64,000 nt of DNA, from the NCBI GenBank assembly GCA_036489765.1, contig DASXFE010000010.1:12639-76638 (forward strand), given 5' to 3'. The notes below the pieces were generated by a model that did not search any database, was not told the DNA's origin, and saw nothing but the letters and a program-made list of their open reading frames with translations. This stretch comes from DATARH01 sp036489765 (lineage in GTDB: Bacteria; Pseudomonadota; Alphaproteobacteria; ATCC43930; CGMCC-115725). Below, piece after piece: positions 24,081-33,068 of this stretch (position 1 is its first letter; each line of letters begins with the position of its first letter). The translations under genes were made by a program, and so were the position numbers.

Positions 24081-26075
24081 CTACTCGGCTGCGGCTTTGA
24101 GCGCCTCGGTCCTCTGCCCCAGTTCAGCACCGACCGCCGCGAGCGCGGCGTCGATGGTCTCGCCCTGATATGGTCCCGGGCCGGTTTCGTGCAAGCGACG
24201 ATAGATCTCGGTCTGGGCGTAACGGCGCACCGCGGCCGGCAGGGTCGGCAGAAAGCCGCCGATGCGCTCGGCCGCGGCGCCGTGGACATGCTCCCACTTT
24301 TCCCGGGCACCGCCGAAGTCGAAGGCGTCACCCGATTTGCGTGCAGTTGCGCGCAGTGTCACCGTCGCCGCCGCATTGCCCGGGACGACGCCGTAGATGC
24401 TGCGAGCCCGCTCTTCCGAGACGAGGCCGTTCGCGACGTCCGCCTCGACGAGGGAGGGATCGCGGGTCATCGGGTCGCCGAAGCCGCCGCCGCCGCCGCC
24501 CCAGAGGCGGATCGTCTCGCCGAGCTGGGCGCGGTAGACCGTACGCTTGCCGATATCGTGCGAGGAGGCGCCGGGGATGGTGCCGATATTGCCGCTGGTC
24601 GTGCCCGCGTGGCCGCCGCCGGCGCCCCAGGCGGTGAAACTCTGCCGGTCCTTGCCGCGCATCACGACGACCGCGCTCGGGTGGCGGATTTCAAGCTCGT
24701 ATGTCACGCCGAACCCGCCCCGGTATTGGCCGGGGCCCTCGCTGTCCGGGGTCAGGCTGAAGCGGCGCGCGATGACGGGGGCCTCGGCCTCCAGCACCTC
24801 GACCGGCACGTTGCGCAGGAACGCGACGCTCATCTCGGCGCCGGAAATCCCGTCGCGCTCGGCGCTGGCGCCCGATCCGCCCGAGACCGGGTTGGCGACG
24901 ACGACGCGCCCGGCGCCCCCGAGTTCCGAGGTCGAGATGTAGGTCACCACCAGCACGCCCGAGCCGGCCACCGGCACCGCGCCGGGCATCGCCCGGTTCA
25001 TCGCGCCGAGGATCAGGTCGTGCACCCGCATCGCCGTCGTAAAACGCATGCCGCAGGCGGCCGGGAAGCTGGCGTTGACGATCGACGCCTCCGGCAGCAC
25101 CAGATCGATGCAGCGCAGGATGCCGGCATTGATGTGGATCGCCTCCGACTTGGTGACGACGTAGTTGACCACGCTCATGCATAAGAACGGGTGGTGCTTG
25201 TTGCCGCCGGTCGGGAGGTTGAGCGCGGCGCGCACCTGCGGGTCGGAGCCTGAGAAATCGAGCTGGATCGTCCCGTCGCCGCGCGCGGTCAGCTCGACCG
25301 CGATGCGCACCGGCAGGTCGCTGATGTAGTCGTCCTCGAAATACTCGGTGAAGCGGTACTTGCCGGGCGGGATCTCGGCGAGGGTCTTGCGGGTCAACTC
25401 CTCGGTGCGGTCGAGCGTCTGGGCCATCGCGGCAGCGAGGTCGGCACGGCTATAGCGCTGTGCGAGGCGGCGCAGCCGCTCCTCGGCCTTGGTCAGCGCC
25501 GCGACGCAGGCGGTCATGTCGCCCCAGTTCAACGACGGGATGCGGCAATTGTCGGCAAAGATGTTCCACACCTCGTCATTGAGGCGTCCGGCCTTGAACA
25601 GTTTGACCGGCCGGAGGCGCAGCCCCTCCTGGAACACCTCGTTGTTCTGCATGTCGATGCTGCCCGGCGCATACCCGCCGACATCGGTGCAGTGGATAAA
25701 CGCCCAGGCGAAGCACAGCAGCTTGCCGTCGACAAAAACCGGGCGGAACACGTAGATGTCGTTGAGGTGCATCACCATCCCGCGCGTCCCGTAGGGATCG
25801 TTGGTGATGAGCACGTCGCCTTCTTCCCAGCCCGTCTGCGCAGTGACGGAATCCATGTGGACGCCCATCAGGGGCGTCGCGCCGCTGCCGTAGGGATAGG
25901 CGAACATCTCGCCCTCGGGTGTCACCAGCGCGACACCAAAATCCTGCGTCTCCTTGACGAAGGTCGTGTGCGACGAGCGCAGCACGACCCACGCCATCTC
26001 GTCGACGACGGCCTTGAACAAGTTGGCGAAAATCTCGACGCCGATCGCGTCGCAGGCTGCCGCGGTTTTGGCCAC
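24081..26075 (-). CDS. hyuB: Hydantoinase B/oxoprolinase family protein (HyuB)
   Basis: 664 residues from GTG at 26075, which is preceded by GGAGGTGATC, an almost ideal Shine-Dalgarno sequence. A longer frame exists but is an artefact, because its extra N-terminus translates the palindromic repeat between the two genes. Family features are the opening DAIGVEIFANLFKAVVDEMA, FVKETQDFGVALVTPEGEMF, and VLITNDPYGTRGMVMHLNDI. HyuB works with HyuA in ATP-dependent opening of hydantoins or 5-oxoproline, or as part of acetophenone/acetone carboxylase-like systems. HyuA lies immediately upstream. No third small subunit (as in acetone carboxylase) is visible, which favours a hydantoinase/oxoprolinase-like activity. 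Confidence 0.93.
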   Translation of the reverse strand: MAKTAAACDAIGVEIFANLFKAVVDEMAWVVLRSSHTTFVKETQDFGVALVTPEGEMFAYPYGSGATPLMGVHMDSVTAQTGWEEGDVLITNDPYGTRGMVMHLNDIYVFRPVFVDGKLLCFAWAFIHCTDVGGYAPGSIDMQNNEVFQEGLRLRPVKLFKAGRLNDEVWNIFADNCRIPSLNWGDMTACVAALTKAEERLRRLAQRYSRADLAAAMAQTLDRTEELTRKTLAEIPPGKYRFTEYFEDDYISDLPVRIAVELTARGDGTIQLDFSGSDPQVRAALNLPTGGNKHHPFLCMSVVNYVVTKSEAIHINAGILRCIDLVLPEASIVNASFPAACGMRFTTAMRVHDLILGAMNRAMPGAVPVAGSGVLVVTYISTSELGGAGRVVVANPVSGGSGASAERDGISGAEMSVAFLRNVPVEVLEAEAPVIARRFSLTPDSEGPGQYRGGFGVTYELEIRHPSAVVVMRGKDRQSFTAWGAGGGHAGTTSGNIGTIPGASSHDIGKRTVYRAQLGETIRLWGGGGGGFGDPMTRDPSLVEADVANGLVSEERARSIYGVVPGNAAATVTLRATARKSGDAFDFGGAREKWEHVHGAAAERIGGFLPTLPAAVRRYAQTEIYRRLHETGPGPYQGETIDAALAAVGAELGQRTEALKAAAE

Positions 26076-26090
26076 GATCACCTCCACAAA

Positions 26091-26178
26091 TCCCGTCATC
26101 CCGGCGAAAGCCGGGACCCTTTTATCGGCTGCTCGTGCGTTTGAGACATGGGTCCCGGTTTTCGCCGGGAAGACGGGA
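26091..26178. repeat. REP-like inverted repeat between hyuA and hyuB
   Basis: Two 29-nt arms, 26091-26119 (starts TCCCGTCATCCCGGCGAAAG) and 26150-26178 (starts GGGTCCCGGTTTTCGCCGGG), are reverse complements at 27 of 29 positions. Each arm also contains its own small hairpin around CCGGCGAAAGCCGG. This is a common alphaproteobacterial intergenic palindrome whose translation yields VPAFAGMT. It lies within a presumed operon and could change mRNA stability or attenuate between hyuA and hyuB. Confidence 0.85.
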
Positions 26179-26193
26179 TAAAAGTGTTTTCGA

Positions 26194-28257
26194 TCAAGAT
26201 TGCCGCTCCAGCACCAGCGCCCCACTCGTCACCACCCGGCCGGTCCAGCCTTCGGGGATCCAGGTCGTGGTGTCCATCTGGTCGATGATCGCCGGGCCGG
26301 GGATGTCGGTGCCTACCGAGAGCGCGGCGCGGTCGTGGACCGTGGCCGTCAGTTCGCGGCCGAATAGCCGCACCGACCGCGTCGCGTCGGCGCTTTCGCC
26401 GGCGGGCGGGCGCACCGGCACGATCGCCGGTTTTGGCGTCGCGCCGGTGATGTGGGCGCGGAGTTCCTTAAGCCAGATCTCGCCGCCCTCGTTGGCGTGG
26501 CCATAGGTGGCGCGGTGGGCGGCGTGGAAGGCATCGCGGATCGGTGCGAAATTGCGGCCGTCGAGCCATTCGGGCCGGAGCGCGACGGTGACGTCGTAGC
26601 CCTGGCCGTCATAGCGCATGTCGGCGGCAAGCTCGACCCGGCTGCCGGTAAGCGACAGCGCCGCCGACTGCTCGGCGAGCCAGGTTTGGGCGCGCGCCTG
26701 CAACCCTTTGGTGATCTGCGCCAGCGCCGTCGGGGACAGCGCGCCGAGGCGTTCGTAGACCGGCTCGACCAGGTCGCCTTCGAGATCGGCGCGGGCGGCA
26801 CCGAGGGCGCTGAGGGCGCCGGGAAAGGGCGGGATCAGGATCGAGCCGATCGAAATCTCCTCGGCCAGCATCGCGCCGGTCAAGGGCCCCGCGCCGCCGA
26901 ACGCGACCAGCCGGAAGCGGGGCGCGTCAACGCCGCGGCGTGCCAGTACGCTCGCCGCCTCGGCTGCCATCAGCGCGGTCGCGACGCGGATCGCCCCGTC
27001 CGCGGTCGCCTCGATCGAGAGGCCGAGTGGCGTCGCGAGGGTGGCGAGCGCGGCGCGCGCCGGTTCCATCCGCAACGGCAGCTTGCCGCCCAGCTTCTGC
27101 CCCGGGGCGAGGAGGCCGGCGACCAGAAATGCGTCGGTGAGGGCGGGGATCGTCGAACCTTTGACCCCATAGCACGCGGGACCCGGATCGGCGCCGACGC
27201 TGCGCGGACCGACCTTGAGCGACCCGGCCGGGTCGAGCCACAAGATCGAGCCGCCGCCGGCGCCGATGCTCGACACGGCGATCGTCGGCAGCAACAGCGG
27301 GAAATCGGCGATGTGTTCCTCGGCGCTCAGGACCGGCCGGCCGCCGCGGATGACGCCGATGTCGGCACTGGTGCCGCCGACGTCGAGGGTCAACAGGTCG
27401 GCATTATCCCAGCCCGCGTCCTGCGCCGCGGCGGCCGCACCGGCAACACCTGCGGCCGGACCCGACAACAGCGCGACGACCGGTCGCCGCCGCATCGTCG
27501 CGGCCAGTTCGGCACCGCCGTTCGACCGTGCAACCCGCGCCGGCGCGGTGATCCGGCGCTCGGCGAGCCCACCCTCGAGCCGCTCGACATAACCTTCGAC
27601 GATCGGGCGAATGCTGGCATTGACCGCGGTCAGCACGGCACGCTCGTATTCGCGCGCCTGCGGCCAGACCTCGCTCGACAATTCCAGGCGGAGCTTGAGG
27701 GCCGCCCGTTCGACGACCGTCCGCACCGCCTCTTCATGCGCCGGATTGCGGTAGGCATGGAGCAGCACGACGATCGCAATCTCACAGCCGAGCCCGACGA
27801 GGTCGTTGGCGGCGGTGATCGCGTCGCTTTCGGAGAGCGGATCGATCTCGATACCGTCGGCGCCGATGCGGCCGCCCACCTCACGCACCAGCGCCCGGGG
27901 TACCAGCGGCACCGGACGGCGCGAGTCGAACCGCATCGGGTGCGGGATCGCAAGCCGCTGCAATTCGAAGAGGTCGCGGAACCCGGACGAGACGATCATC
28001 CCGACCCGCGCACCCTTGCGCTCGATCAGCGCGTTGGTCGCGACCGTGCTGCTATGCGTGTGGCTGAGGTCTTCCCAGCCCGCGCCGGGGCCGAGCATGC
28101 CGCGGATCTCGTCGATGCCGTCGAGGATGCTGGCGCCGGGACGCGACGGCGTGCTCGGCACCTTGACGCAGTGCAGTTCGCCGGACCCGGCGTAAAAGAC
28201 GAGGTCGGTGAACGTGCCACCGACATCTGTGCCGAGCGTCAAGGTGCCTGTGGTCAT
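26194..28257 (-). CDS. hyuA: Hydantoinase A/oxoprolinase family protein (HyuA)
   Basis: About 687 residues from the ATG at 28257; a TTG 18 nt further upstream is also in frame. The N-terminal ATP-binding ASKHA-type motif TLGTDVGGTFTDLVFY is present, followed by HSSTVATNALIERKGARVGM and, mid-protein, LLTLDVGGTSADIGVIRGG and GPACYGVKGSTIPALTDA. These are standard for HyuA, the ATP-dependent half of hydantoin or oxoproline ring-opening enzymes. The gene lies 118 nt upstream of hyuB, with a REP-like palindrome between them. Repeat-bearing DNA separates it from the amidohydrolase gene upstream. Confidence 0.94.
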   Translation of the reverse strand: MTTGTLTLGTDVGGTFTDLVFYAGSGELHCVKVPSTPSRPGASILDGIDEIRGMLGPGAGWEDLSHTHSSTVATNALIERKGARVGMIVSSGFRDLFELQRLAIPHPMRFDSRRPVPLVPRALVREVGGRIGADGIEIDPLSESDAITAANDLVGLGCEIAIVVLLHAYRNPAHEEAVRTVVERAALKLRLELSSEVWPQAREYERAVLTAVNASIRPIVEGYVERLEGGLAERRITAPARVARSNGGAELAATMRRRPVVALLSGPAAGVAGAAAAAQDAGWDNADLLTLDVGGTSADIGVIRGGRPVLSAEEHIADFPLLLPTIAVSSIGAGGGSILWLDPAGSLKVGPRSVGADPGPACYGVKGSTIPALTDAFLVAGLLAPGQKLGGKLPLRMEPARAALATLATPLGLSIEATADGAIRVATALMAAEAASVLARRGVDAPRFRLVAFGGAGPLTGAMLAEEISIGSILIPPFPGALSALGAARADLEGDLVEPVYERLGALSPTALAQITKGLQARAQTWLAEQSAALSLTGSRVELAADMRYDGQGYDVTVALRPEWLDGRNFAPIRDAFHAAHRATYGHANEGGEIWLKELRAHITGATPKPAIVPVRPPAGESADATRSVRLFGRELTATVHDRAALSVGTDIPGPAIIDQMDTTTWIPEGWTGRVVTSGALVLERQS

Positions 28258-28282
28258 CGGGTCGTCCGGCTGCAATTTGTAC

Positions 28283-28404
28283 GTCCTACGAGACGCGTCT
28301 ATCGGCGCTCCTCAGGAGGACAGTTTGTGAACGGCATCGGCGTTGATGCCAAGCTCAACCTGTCCTCATCCTGAGGAGCGGGCGCAGCCCACTTCTCGAG
28401 GGAC
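28283..28404. repeat. Second inverted pair of the dispersed repeat found at 19393-19502
   Basis: Arms at 28283-28320 (GTCCTACGAGACGCG...) and 28363-28404 (TCCTCATCCTGAGGAGCGGG...CTCGAGGGAC) face each other, as in the pair at 19393-19502. The right-hand copies share the frame TCCTCATCC-GAGGAGC---CTCGA-GGAC. It fills the gap between the amidohydrolase stop at 28411 and the hyuA start. Confidence 0.75.
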
Positions 28405-28410
28405 GCACCA

Positions 28411-29646
28411 TCACTCGGCCGCGCTGGCCGATTTCACCTCGCGCGACAGGCCGGCCTCGGGGGTCGGAATCGCGTAGAGGCGGGCGCAATTGTCCCACAG
28501 GATGGCGCGGCGCTGCTCGGACTTCAGATCGAGACTGAGGAACTGCTCGATCGCCTCCGGGAACGCGCCGTCCGAGTGCGGATAGTCGCTGGAGACGACG
28601 AAATACTCGGCGCCCATCTTGTGGACGACATCGACCGCCGGCTCCTCGTCGACATCAAGGGCGATATAGCACTGGCGCTTGAAATATTCGCTCGGCGCCA
28701 TCGCGAGTTGGCGCTCGCAGCCGGGACCGAATTTCTCCCACTGGTCGTCGAGCCGCCACAGCCACCAGTAAAGCCACCCGGCGGTGCCTTCAAGGAAGGC
28801 ACAGCGCAGCTTGGGGTGGCGTTCGAGGATCCCGCCGGTCGTCATGCTGGCGACCGCGCCCATCAATTCGACCGGGTTGCGGATCGCGTGGGCGATCGGG
28901 TGGAAATTGGCGTGGCCGACATAGCGGCGGCCGGCATCGTCCTTGAGCGCGGTGTTGCCGGTCGGGTGGTAGCCGATCGGCACGTTCAATTCTTCGAGCG
29001 CATCCCACAAGGGTTCAACCGCCTCGTCGTGCAGGTGCTGGCCGTTGACCGGGTTCGGCGTGCCGATGACCGCGACGGCGCCCAGTTCCTTGACCGCGCG
29101 ATGCGCTTCCTCGACCGCCTGCTTCACATCGTGCATCGCGAGTTGCGCAGCAAATTTGAGCCGGGCCGGGTCGGTCTTGCAGTAATCGGCCGCCCAGTTG
29201 TTGTAGGCGCGGGCGAGGGCGGCGGCGTAATCGGGCGGCAGATCGTCGTGGCACAGGATCTGGCGGCCGCGCGTGCCGTACATCACAGCGACGTCGATGC
29301 CCTCGATATCCATCGCGGTCAGCGTCGACGGCGCATCGTAGCCGTGGGCGCGGGCGACGTTGAAGTGCGGGTGGCGGGCGCGGCTGCGGCGACGCAATTC
29401 GCGGCTGGCTGCCGTCGCCCCCTGCTGCATGTTATGCGCCGGGATTGCGAGGCCCTGCACCTCCATGCCCATGATCGAATCGGCGTTGCCCTTGTCTTCC
29501 TCGCTCTTCGCGAGCTGCTGGCGCTGGCCGCCGAAGAAGGTCGGCGGGTTGGCCTTGTGCGGGCCGTCGAGATAACGGGCCCAGAGGTCGTCGGGCTCCA
29601 TCATGTGGAGGTCGCTGTCGAGGATCAGATAACCGTCGCGCGCCAT
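28411..29646 (-). CDS. Amidohydrolase family 2 protein
   Basis: 411 residues from ATG 29646, with GGGAGGTAAC just upstream. The N-terminus YLILDSDLHMMEPDDLWARY carries the modified beta-1 metal motif D-x-H common in long amidohydrolase-2 proteins. Middle sequences include IGYHPTGN (barrel His) and, near the C-terminus, VVSSDYPHSDGAFPEAIEQF with the conserved Asp and the SDYPH block. Relatives include ACMSD-like decarboxylases and hydrolases of aromatic or terpenoid pathways; the substrate is unknown. It is 42 nt downstream of the enolase-superfamily gene and upstream of hyuA, which suggests one catabolic transcript. Confidence 0.88.
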   Translation of the reverse strand: MARDGYLILDSDLHMMEPDDLWARYLDGPHKANPPTFFGGQRQQLAKSEEDKGNADSIMGMEVQGLAIPAHNMQQGATAASRELRRRSRARHPHFNVARAHGYDAPSTLTAMDIEGIDVAVMYGTRGRQILCHDDLPPDYAAALARAYNNWAADYCKTDPARLKFAAQLAMHDVKQAVEEAHRAVKELGAVAVIGTPNPVNGQHLHDEAVEPLWDALEELNVPIGYHPTGNTALKDDAGRRYVGHANFHPIAHAIRNPVELMGAVASMTTGGILERHPKLRCAFLEGTAGWLYWWLWRLDDQWEKFGPGCERQLAMAPSEYFKRQCYIALDVDEEPAVDVVHKMGAEYFVVSSDYPHSDGAFPEAIEQFLSLDLKSEQRRAILWDNCARLYAIPTPEAGLSREVKSASAAE

Positions 29647-29688
29647 CTCGTTACCTCCCATAAGATCCGTAGCAGCATAACGCCGATG

Positions 29689-30858
29689 CTAACCCTGCAC
29701 CCGATACTTCTCGACAAAGCTCCAATCTATTTCCAGGCCGAAACCGGGGGCGTCGCCGATCGTCAGATACCCGTCATGGAGGTGCGGGTGGTCGCGGAAA
29801 AGGCCGTGTGCGAGCGGATCGGTCCCCGCGCCGCCATGGGATTCGACGCCCCATGCGCAGCGCGGCAGGGCGAGCACGATATGCGCATGGAGCTCTGGCG
29901 CGGTGTGCGGCGCAACCATGACGCCGTGCTGTTCGGCGAGCGCGGCAACCCGTAAGGCTTCGGTGAAGCCGGCGGCGCGGGTCGCGTCGAACTGCACGAA
30001 TTTGATCCCGCCGGTGACGATGAAGTCGCGCACCGTAAAGCGGGTCCATTCGCGCTCGCCATGCGCGAGCGGGATCGGCGAGGCTGCCGCAAGAACGCCG
30101 AAATCCGCCGGCTGCAGGTACCAGTGCAGCGGCTCCTCGAGCCAGAACACATCGTGCTCGGCAACCATGTGGGCGAAATCGATGCAATCGGGCAGATCGT
30201 AAGGCGCGTTCATGTCGAGCAGCAGCAGCGGGTCGGGGCCGAGCACCCGCCGCACCGCGCCGACCCGTTCCGCCTCCATGTCGGGCGACCCGGCGCCGGT
30301 CTTCAATTTGACGGCGCGGTATCCCTGGTCGACAAAGGCGGCAAGCTCGCGCCCGTAATCCGCGTCGGTCGCGCCTTTGCGATAGTAGCCGCCGGTCGCG
30401 TAGGTAAAGAGCGGCCGGTTCTCGCCGCCGAGGAGCTGGTAGACCGGCATCCCGGCGGCCTTTCCCTTCAGGTCCCACAGCGCGATGTCGATGCCGGCGA
30501 TCGCCGCCATCACCTGCGCCCGCTCGCCGCGCGGGGTCGGCGGCGGGATCGCGGGATCGGCGTCGCTCGCGTGCGGGACCGAGCCGGGGCGCGGGGTCGT
30601 CAGCGCGAGCATGCGGTCCCAGACGGCGCTTGTCGCCAACGCGTCCATGCCCTCGATCGCCCCGGCGAGCCGCTTCACCCATCCGCAGATCTGCGGCATC
30701 GGCGACCCGTGGATCTCGCCGTACCCGACGAGCCCGTCATCGGTCTTGACCTCGGTCAGGATCACCGACCACGCCCGGCTTTCCTCCTGCGCCGTCCACA
30801 CCGGCTCGGGCCGCGGAACGGAGATCATGTGCGTGGCGACGGAGGCGATCTTGGTCAT
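29689..30858 (-). CDS. Mandelate racemase/muconate-lactonizing enzyme family (enolase superfamily)
   Basis: 389 residues. The N-terminal capping domain is followed by a barrel with the base motif AVKLKTGAG (K-x-K), metal ligands in LLLLDMNAPY, VFWLEEPLHWY and AHGERE, and a C-terminal VAPHTAP with the second-base His. This combination belongs to the mandelate-racemase-like subgroup, which abstracts a proton alpha to a carboxylate; acid-sugar dehydratases are common members. The presence of both Lys and His bases permits racemase or dehydratase chemistry. It lies 37 nt downstream of the acyl-CoA synthetase gene and 42 nt upstream of an amidohydrolase gene. Confidence 0.9.
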   Translation of the reverse strand: MTKIASVATHMISVPRPEPVWTAQEESRAWSVILTEVKTDDGLVGYGEIHGSPMPQICGWVKRLAGAIEGMDALATSAVWDRMLALTTPRPGSVPHASDADPAIPPPTPRGERAQVMAAIAGIDIALWDLKGKAAGMPVYQLLGGENRPLFTYATGGYYRKGATDADYGRELAAFVDQGYRAVKLKTGAGSPDMEAERVGAVRRVLGPDPLLLLDMNAPYDLPDCIDFAHMVAEHDVFWLEEPLHWYLQPADFGVLAAASPIPLAHGEREWTRFTVRDFIVTGGIKFVQFDATRAAGFTEALRVAALAEQHGVMVAPHTAPELHAHIVLALPRCAWGVESHGGAGTDPLAHGLFRDHPHLHDGYLTIGDAPGFGLEIDWSFVEKYRVQG

Positions 30859-30895
30859 GGGGGTTCCTTCTGAATGACGGGTATGAGCGGGCGCG

Positions 30896-32584
30896 TCACG
30901 CGGTCTTCTGCAACGTCAGGCCCAATTCGCGGATCGTCTCTTCTCGCATCAGGAATTTCTGGATCTTGCCGGTCACCGTCATCGGGAATGCGTCGACGAA
31001 TTTGACGTAGCGCGGGATTTTGTAGTGGGCGATCTGGCCTTGGCAGAAGGCGCGGATCTCTTCGCTCGTCGCCGCTTCGCCGTCGCGCAATTTGACCCAG
31101 GCGCAGAGCTCCTCGCCATAGCGCGGGTCAGGAACGCCGATCACCTGGACGTCTTGCACCTTGGGGTGGCGGTAAAGGAATTCCTCGATCTCGCGCGGGT
31201 ACACGTTCTCGCCGCCGCGGATCACCATGTCCTTGATGCGGCCGACGATGTTGCAATAGCCCTCGTCGTCGATCGTCGCGAGGTCGCCGGTGTGCATCCA
31301 GCCGGCCGCGTCGACCGACTCGGCGGTGCGCTCGGGATCGTCCCAATAGCCGAGCATCACGCAATAGCCGCGGGTCAGGAACTCGCCCGGCACGCCTCGG
31401 GGCACGACGCGGCCCTCGGTGTCGACGATCTTCGCCTCGACATGAGGCTGGATGCGGCCGACGGTCGAAACACGGCGTTCTAACGGGTCGTCGGTCGACG
31501 ATTGGAAGCTGACGGGGCTGGTCTCGGTCATGCCGTAGGCGATCGTGATCTGGTCGAGATGCATCGAGGCGACTGCCCGCTTCATGACCTCGATCGGGCA
31601 GGGGCTGCCGGCCATGATGCCGGTGCGCAATGACGACAGGTCGAACTTGGCGAAGTCGGGATGGTCCATCTCGGCGATGAACATCGTCGGCACGCCGTGG
31701 AGCGCGGTGCACCGCTCGGCCTCGACAGCCTCCAAGGTCGCGAGCGGCTCGAACGCCTCGCTGGGAAACACCATCGCCGCGCCGTGCGTCAGGCTGGCGA
31801 GGTTGCCGAGCACCATGCCAAAGCAATGGTACAGCGGCACCGGGATGCACAGCCGGTCGGCCTCGGTGAACTTCATCGCCTCGCCGATGAAGTAGCCGTT
31901 GTTGAGGATGTTGTGGTGGGTCAGCGTCGCGCCCTTCGGAAACCCGGTGGTGCCGCTGGTGAACTGGATGTTGATCGGGTCGTCGAATTGCAGGGTCTCG
32001 GCGAGCTCGGCGAGACGCTGCCGCTCCGTGTCGCCGCCGCGCCCGGCAACCGCCGAGAACGGGAGCATTCCAGGCTCGGCTTTGGTTCCGACGGCGATAA
32101 CGAGGCGCAGATCCGGAAGCTTCGCGGCGTGGAGCTCTCCGGGTGCGGCGCCAGCCAGTTCCGGCGCCAGCTCGCGCAGCATCCCGAGATAGTCGCTGGT
32201 CTTGAACCGTGACGCGGTGATCAGCGCGGTGCAGCCGGATTTGTTGAGTGCGTATTCGAGTTCGGCGAGGCGGTAGGCCGGGTTGATGTTGACGAGGACG
32301 AGCCCGGCCTTGGCCGTGGCGAATTGTGCGAGTACCCATTCGGCATTGTTCGGCGACCAGATGCCAACCCGCTGCCCGGGGTCGAGCCCGAGCGCGAGAA
32401 GGCCGGCGGCGACCGCATCGGCCTCTCGCTGCAAGTCGCGATAGGTCCAGCGGATGTTCTGGTGGCGGACGATCAGCGCGTCGCGGTCGGGAAAGCGGGC
32501 GACGAGGCGGTCGAAATGAACGCCGATCGTCTCGCCGATCAGCGGCGTATCGCTGGCACCGTGGACATAGCTGGGAAGCGGCAT
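30896..32584 (-). CDS. AMP-binding acyl-CoA synthetase (FadD/ACS family)
   Basis: 562 residues with the P-loop-like motif QFTSGTTGFPKGATLTHHN, the mid motif YGMTETSPVSFQSS, the hinge region around IVGRIKDMVIRGGENVYP, and the C-terminal catalytic Lys in VTGKIQKFLMRE. These are the core adenylation motifs; the enzyme activates a carboxylate to acyl-AMP and then acyl-CoA. It opens a tight minus-strand run with the enolase-superfamily gene, an amidohydrolase gene and hyuAB. The substrate is likely a medium-chain or aromatic acid, but the binding pocket is not interpretable from sequence alone. Confidence 0.94.
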   Translation of the reverse strand: MPLPSYVHGASDTPLIGETIGVHFDRLVARFPDRDALIVRHQNIRWTYRDLQREADAVAAGLLALGLDPGQRVGIWSPNNAEWVLAQFATAKAGLVLVNINPAYRLAELEYALNKSGCTALITASRFKTSDYLGMLRELAPELAGAAPGELHAAKLPDLRLVIAVGTKAEPGMLPFSAVAGRGGDTERQRLAELAETLQFDDPINIQFTSGTTGFPKGATLTHHNILNNGYFIGEAMKFTEADRLCIPVPLYHCFGMVLGNLASLTHGAAMVFPSEAFEPLATLEAVEAERCTALHGVPTMFIAEMDHPDFAKFDLSSLRTGIMAGSPCPIEVMKRAVASMHLDQITIAYGMTETSPVSFQSSTDDPLERRVSTVGRIQPHVEAKIVDTEGRVVPRGVPGEFLTRGYCVMLGYWDDPERTAESVDAAGWMHTGDLATIDDEGYCNIVGRIKDMVIRGGENVYPREIEEFLYRHPKVQDVQVIGVPDPRYGEELCAWVKLRDGEAATSEEIRAFCQGQIAHYKIPRYVKFVDAFPMTVTGKIQKFLMREETIRELGLTLQKTA

Positions 32585-32637
32585 GGCGGGTTCCTCGATG
32601 GGCCGCCATCCTAGCCACCTTCCGCCTCGTATTTAAT

Positions 32638-32716
32638 CGTCATTCCCGCAAAAGCGGGAATCGGGGGGCCGAGGCGTCGTTGCCCGCCCTTTGACCCCGT
32701 CTGCGCGGGGGTGACG
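32638..32716. repeat. REP-like palindromic sequence
   Basis: CGTCATTCCCGCAAAAGCGGGAATC at 32638-32662 is a compact hairpin, and TTGACCCCGTCTGCGCGGGGGTGACG at 32691-32716 forms a related, inverted right half. Together they resemble the REP-like element between hyuA and hyuB but are more diverged. It sits between a small membrane-protein gene and the acyl-CoA synthetase gene. Confidence 0.65.
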
Positions 32717-32726
32717 AAGAGGGCGG

Positions 32727-33020
32727 CTACCTGCTCTCGGGCTTGGGCGTCGTATCCGCGGGCGGGTTGGTCGCGTCGCTGTGCGGGATAATGACTTTCG
32801 GGGCCGGTAGGCCGCCGCCGCAGGCCTGCCGGTGCAGCCACTCGGTCGGGCTCATCCCGTCTCGGATCACGTCGCCGTACAGGCGGAACGGCCATGCCAC
32901 CACGAAAATCGCGTCGTTGACCGCGTCGCTGTTCGGCTTCTCGCAAGGGCCGGTGGCGAAGAAGCCGAGGACCAGCAAGACGATCCCGATCGCCAGGTAA
33001 AGCGACACAAAGGCGCGCAT
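32727..33020 (-). CDS. Small single-pass membrane protein, unknown function
   Basis: 97 residues. One N-terminal hydrophobic helix (about residues 5-24, SLYLAIGIVLLVLGFFATGP) is followed by a soluble tail with two Cys (positions ~26 and 67) and a Pro/Thr-rich end. It could be an uncleaved signal anchor. The start lies 48 nt downstream of the envelope-protein gene ending at 33069, so the pair may be co-expressed. I recognise no family. Confidence 0.6.
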   Translation of the reverse strand: MRAFVSLYLAIGIVLLVLGFFATGPCEKPNSDAVNDAIFVVAWPFRLYGDVIRDGMSPTEWLHRQACGGGLPAPKVIIPHSDATNPPADTTPKPESR

Positions 33021-33068
33021 CCGCTTTTCCTTCTTGGTTGCGGGGGGTCGCTGCGGCGGTACCGCCGG

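Noticed and set aside
26076..26225. N-terminal extension of HyuB
   Set aside because: The extra codons translate the REP-like repeat and the 3' end of hyuA; the GTG at 26075 has a far better ribosome site.
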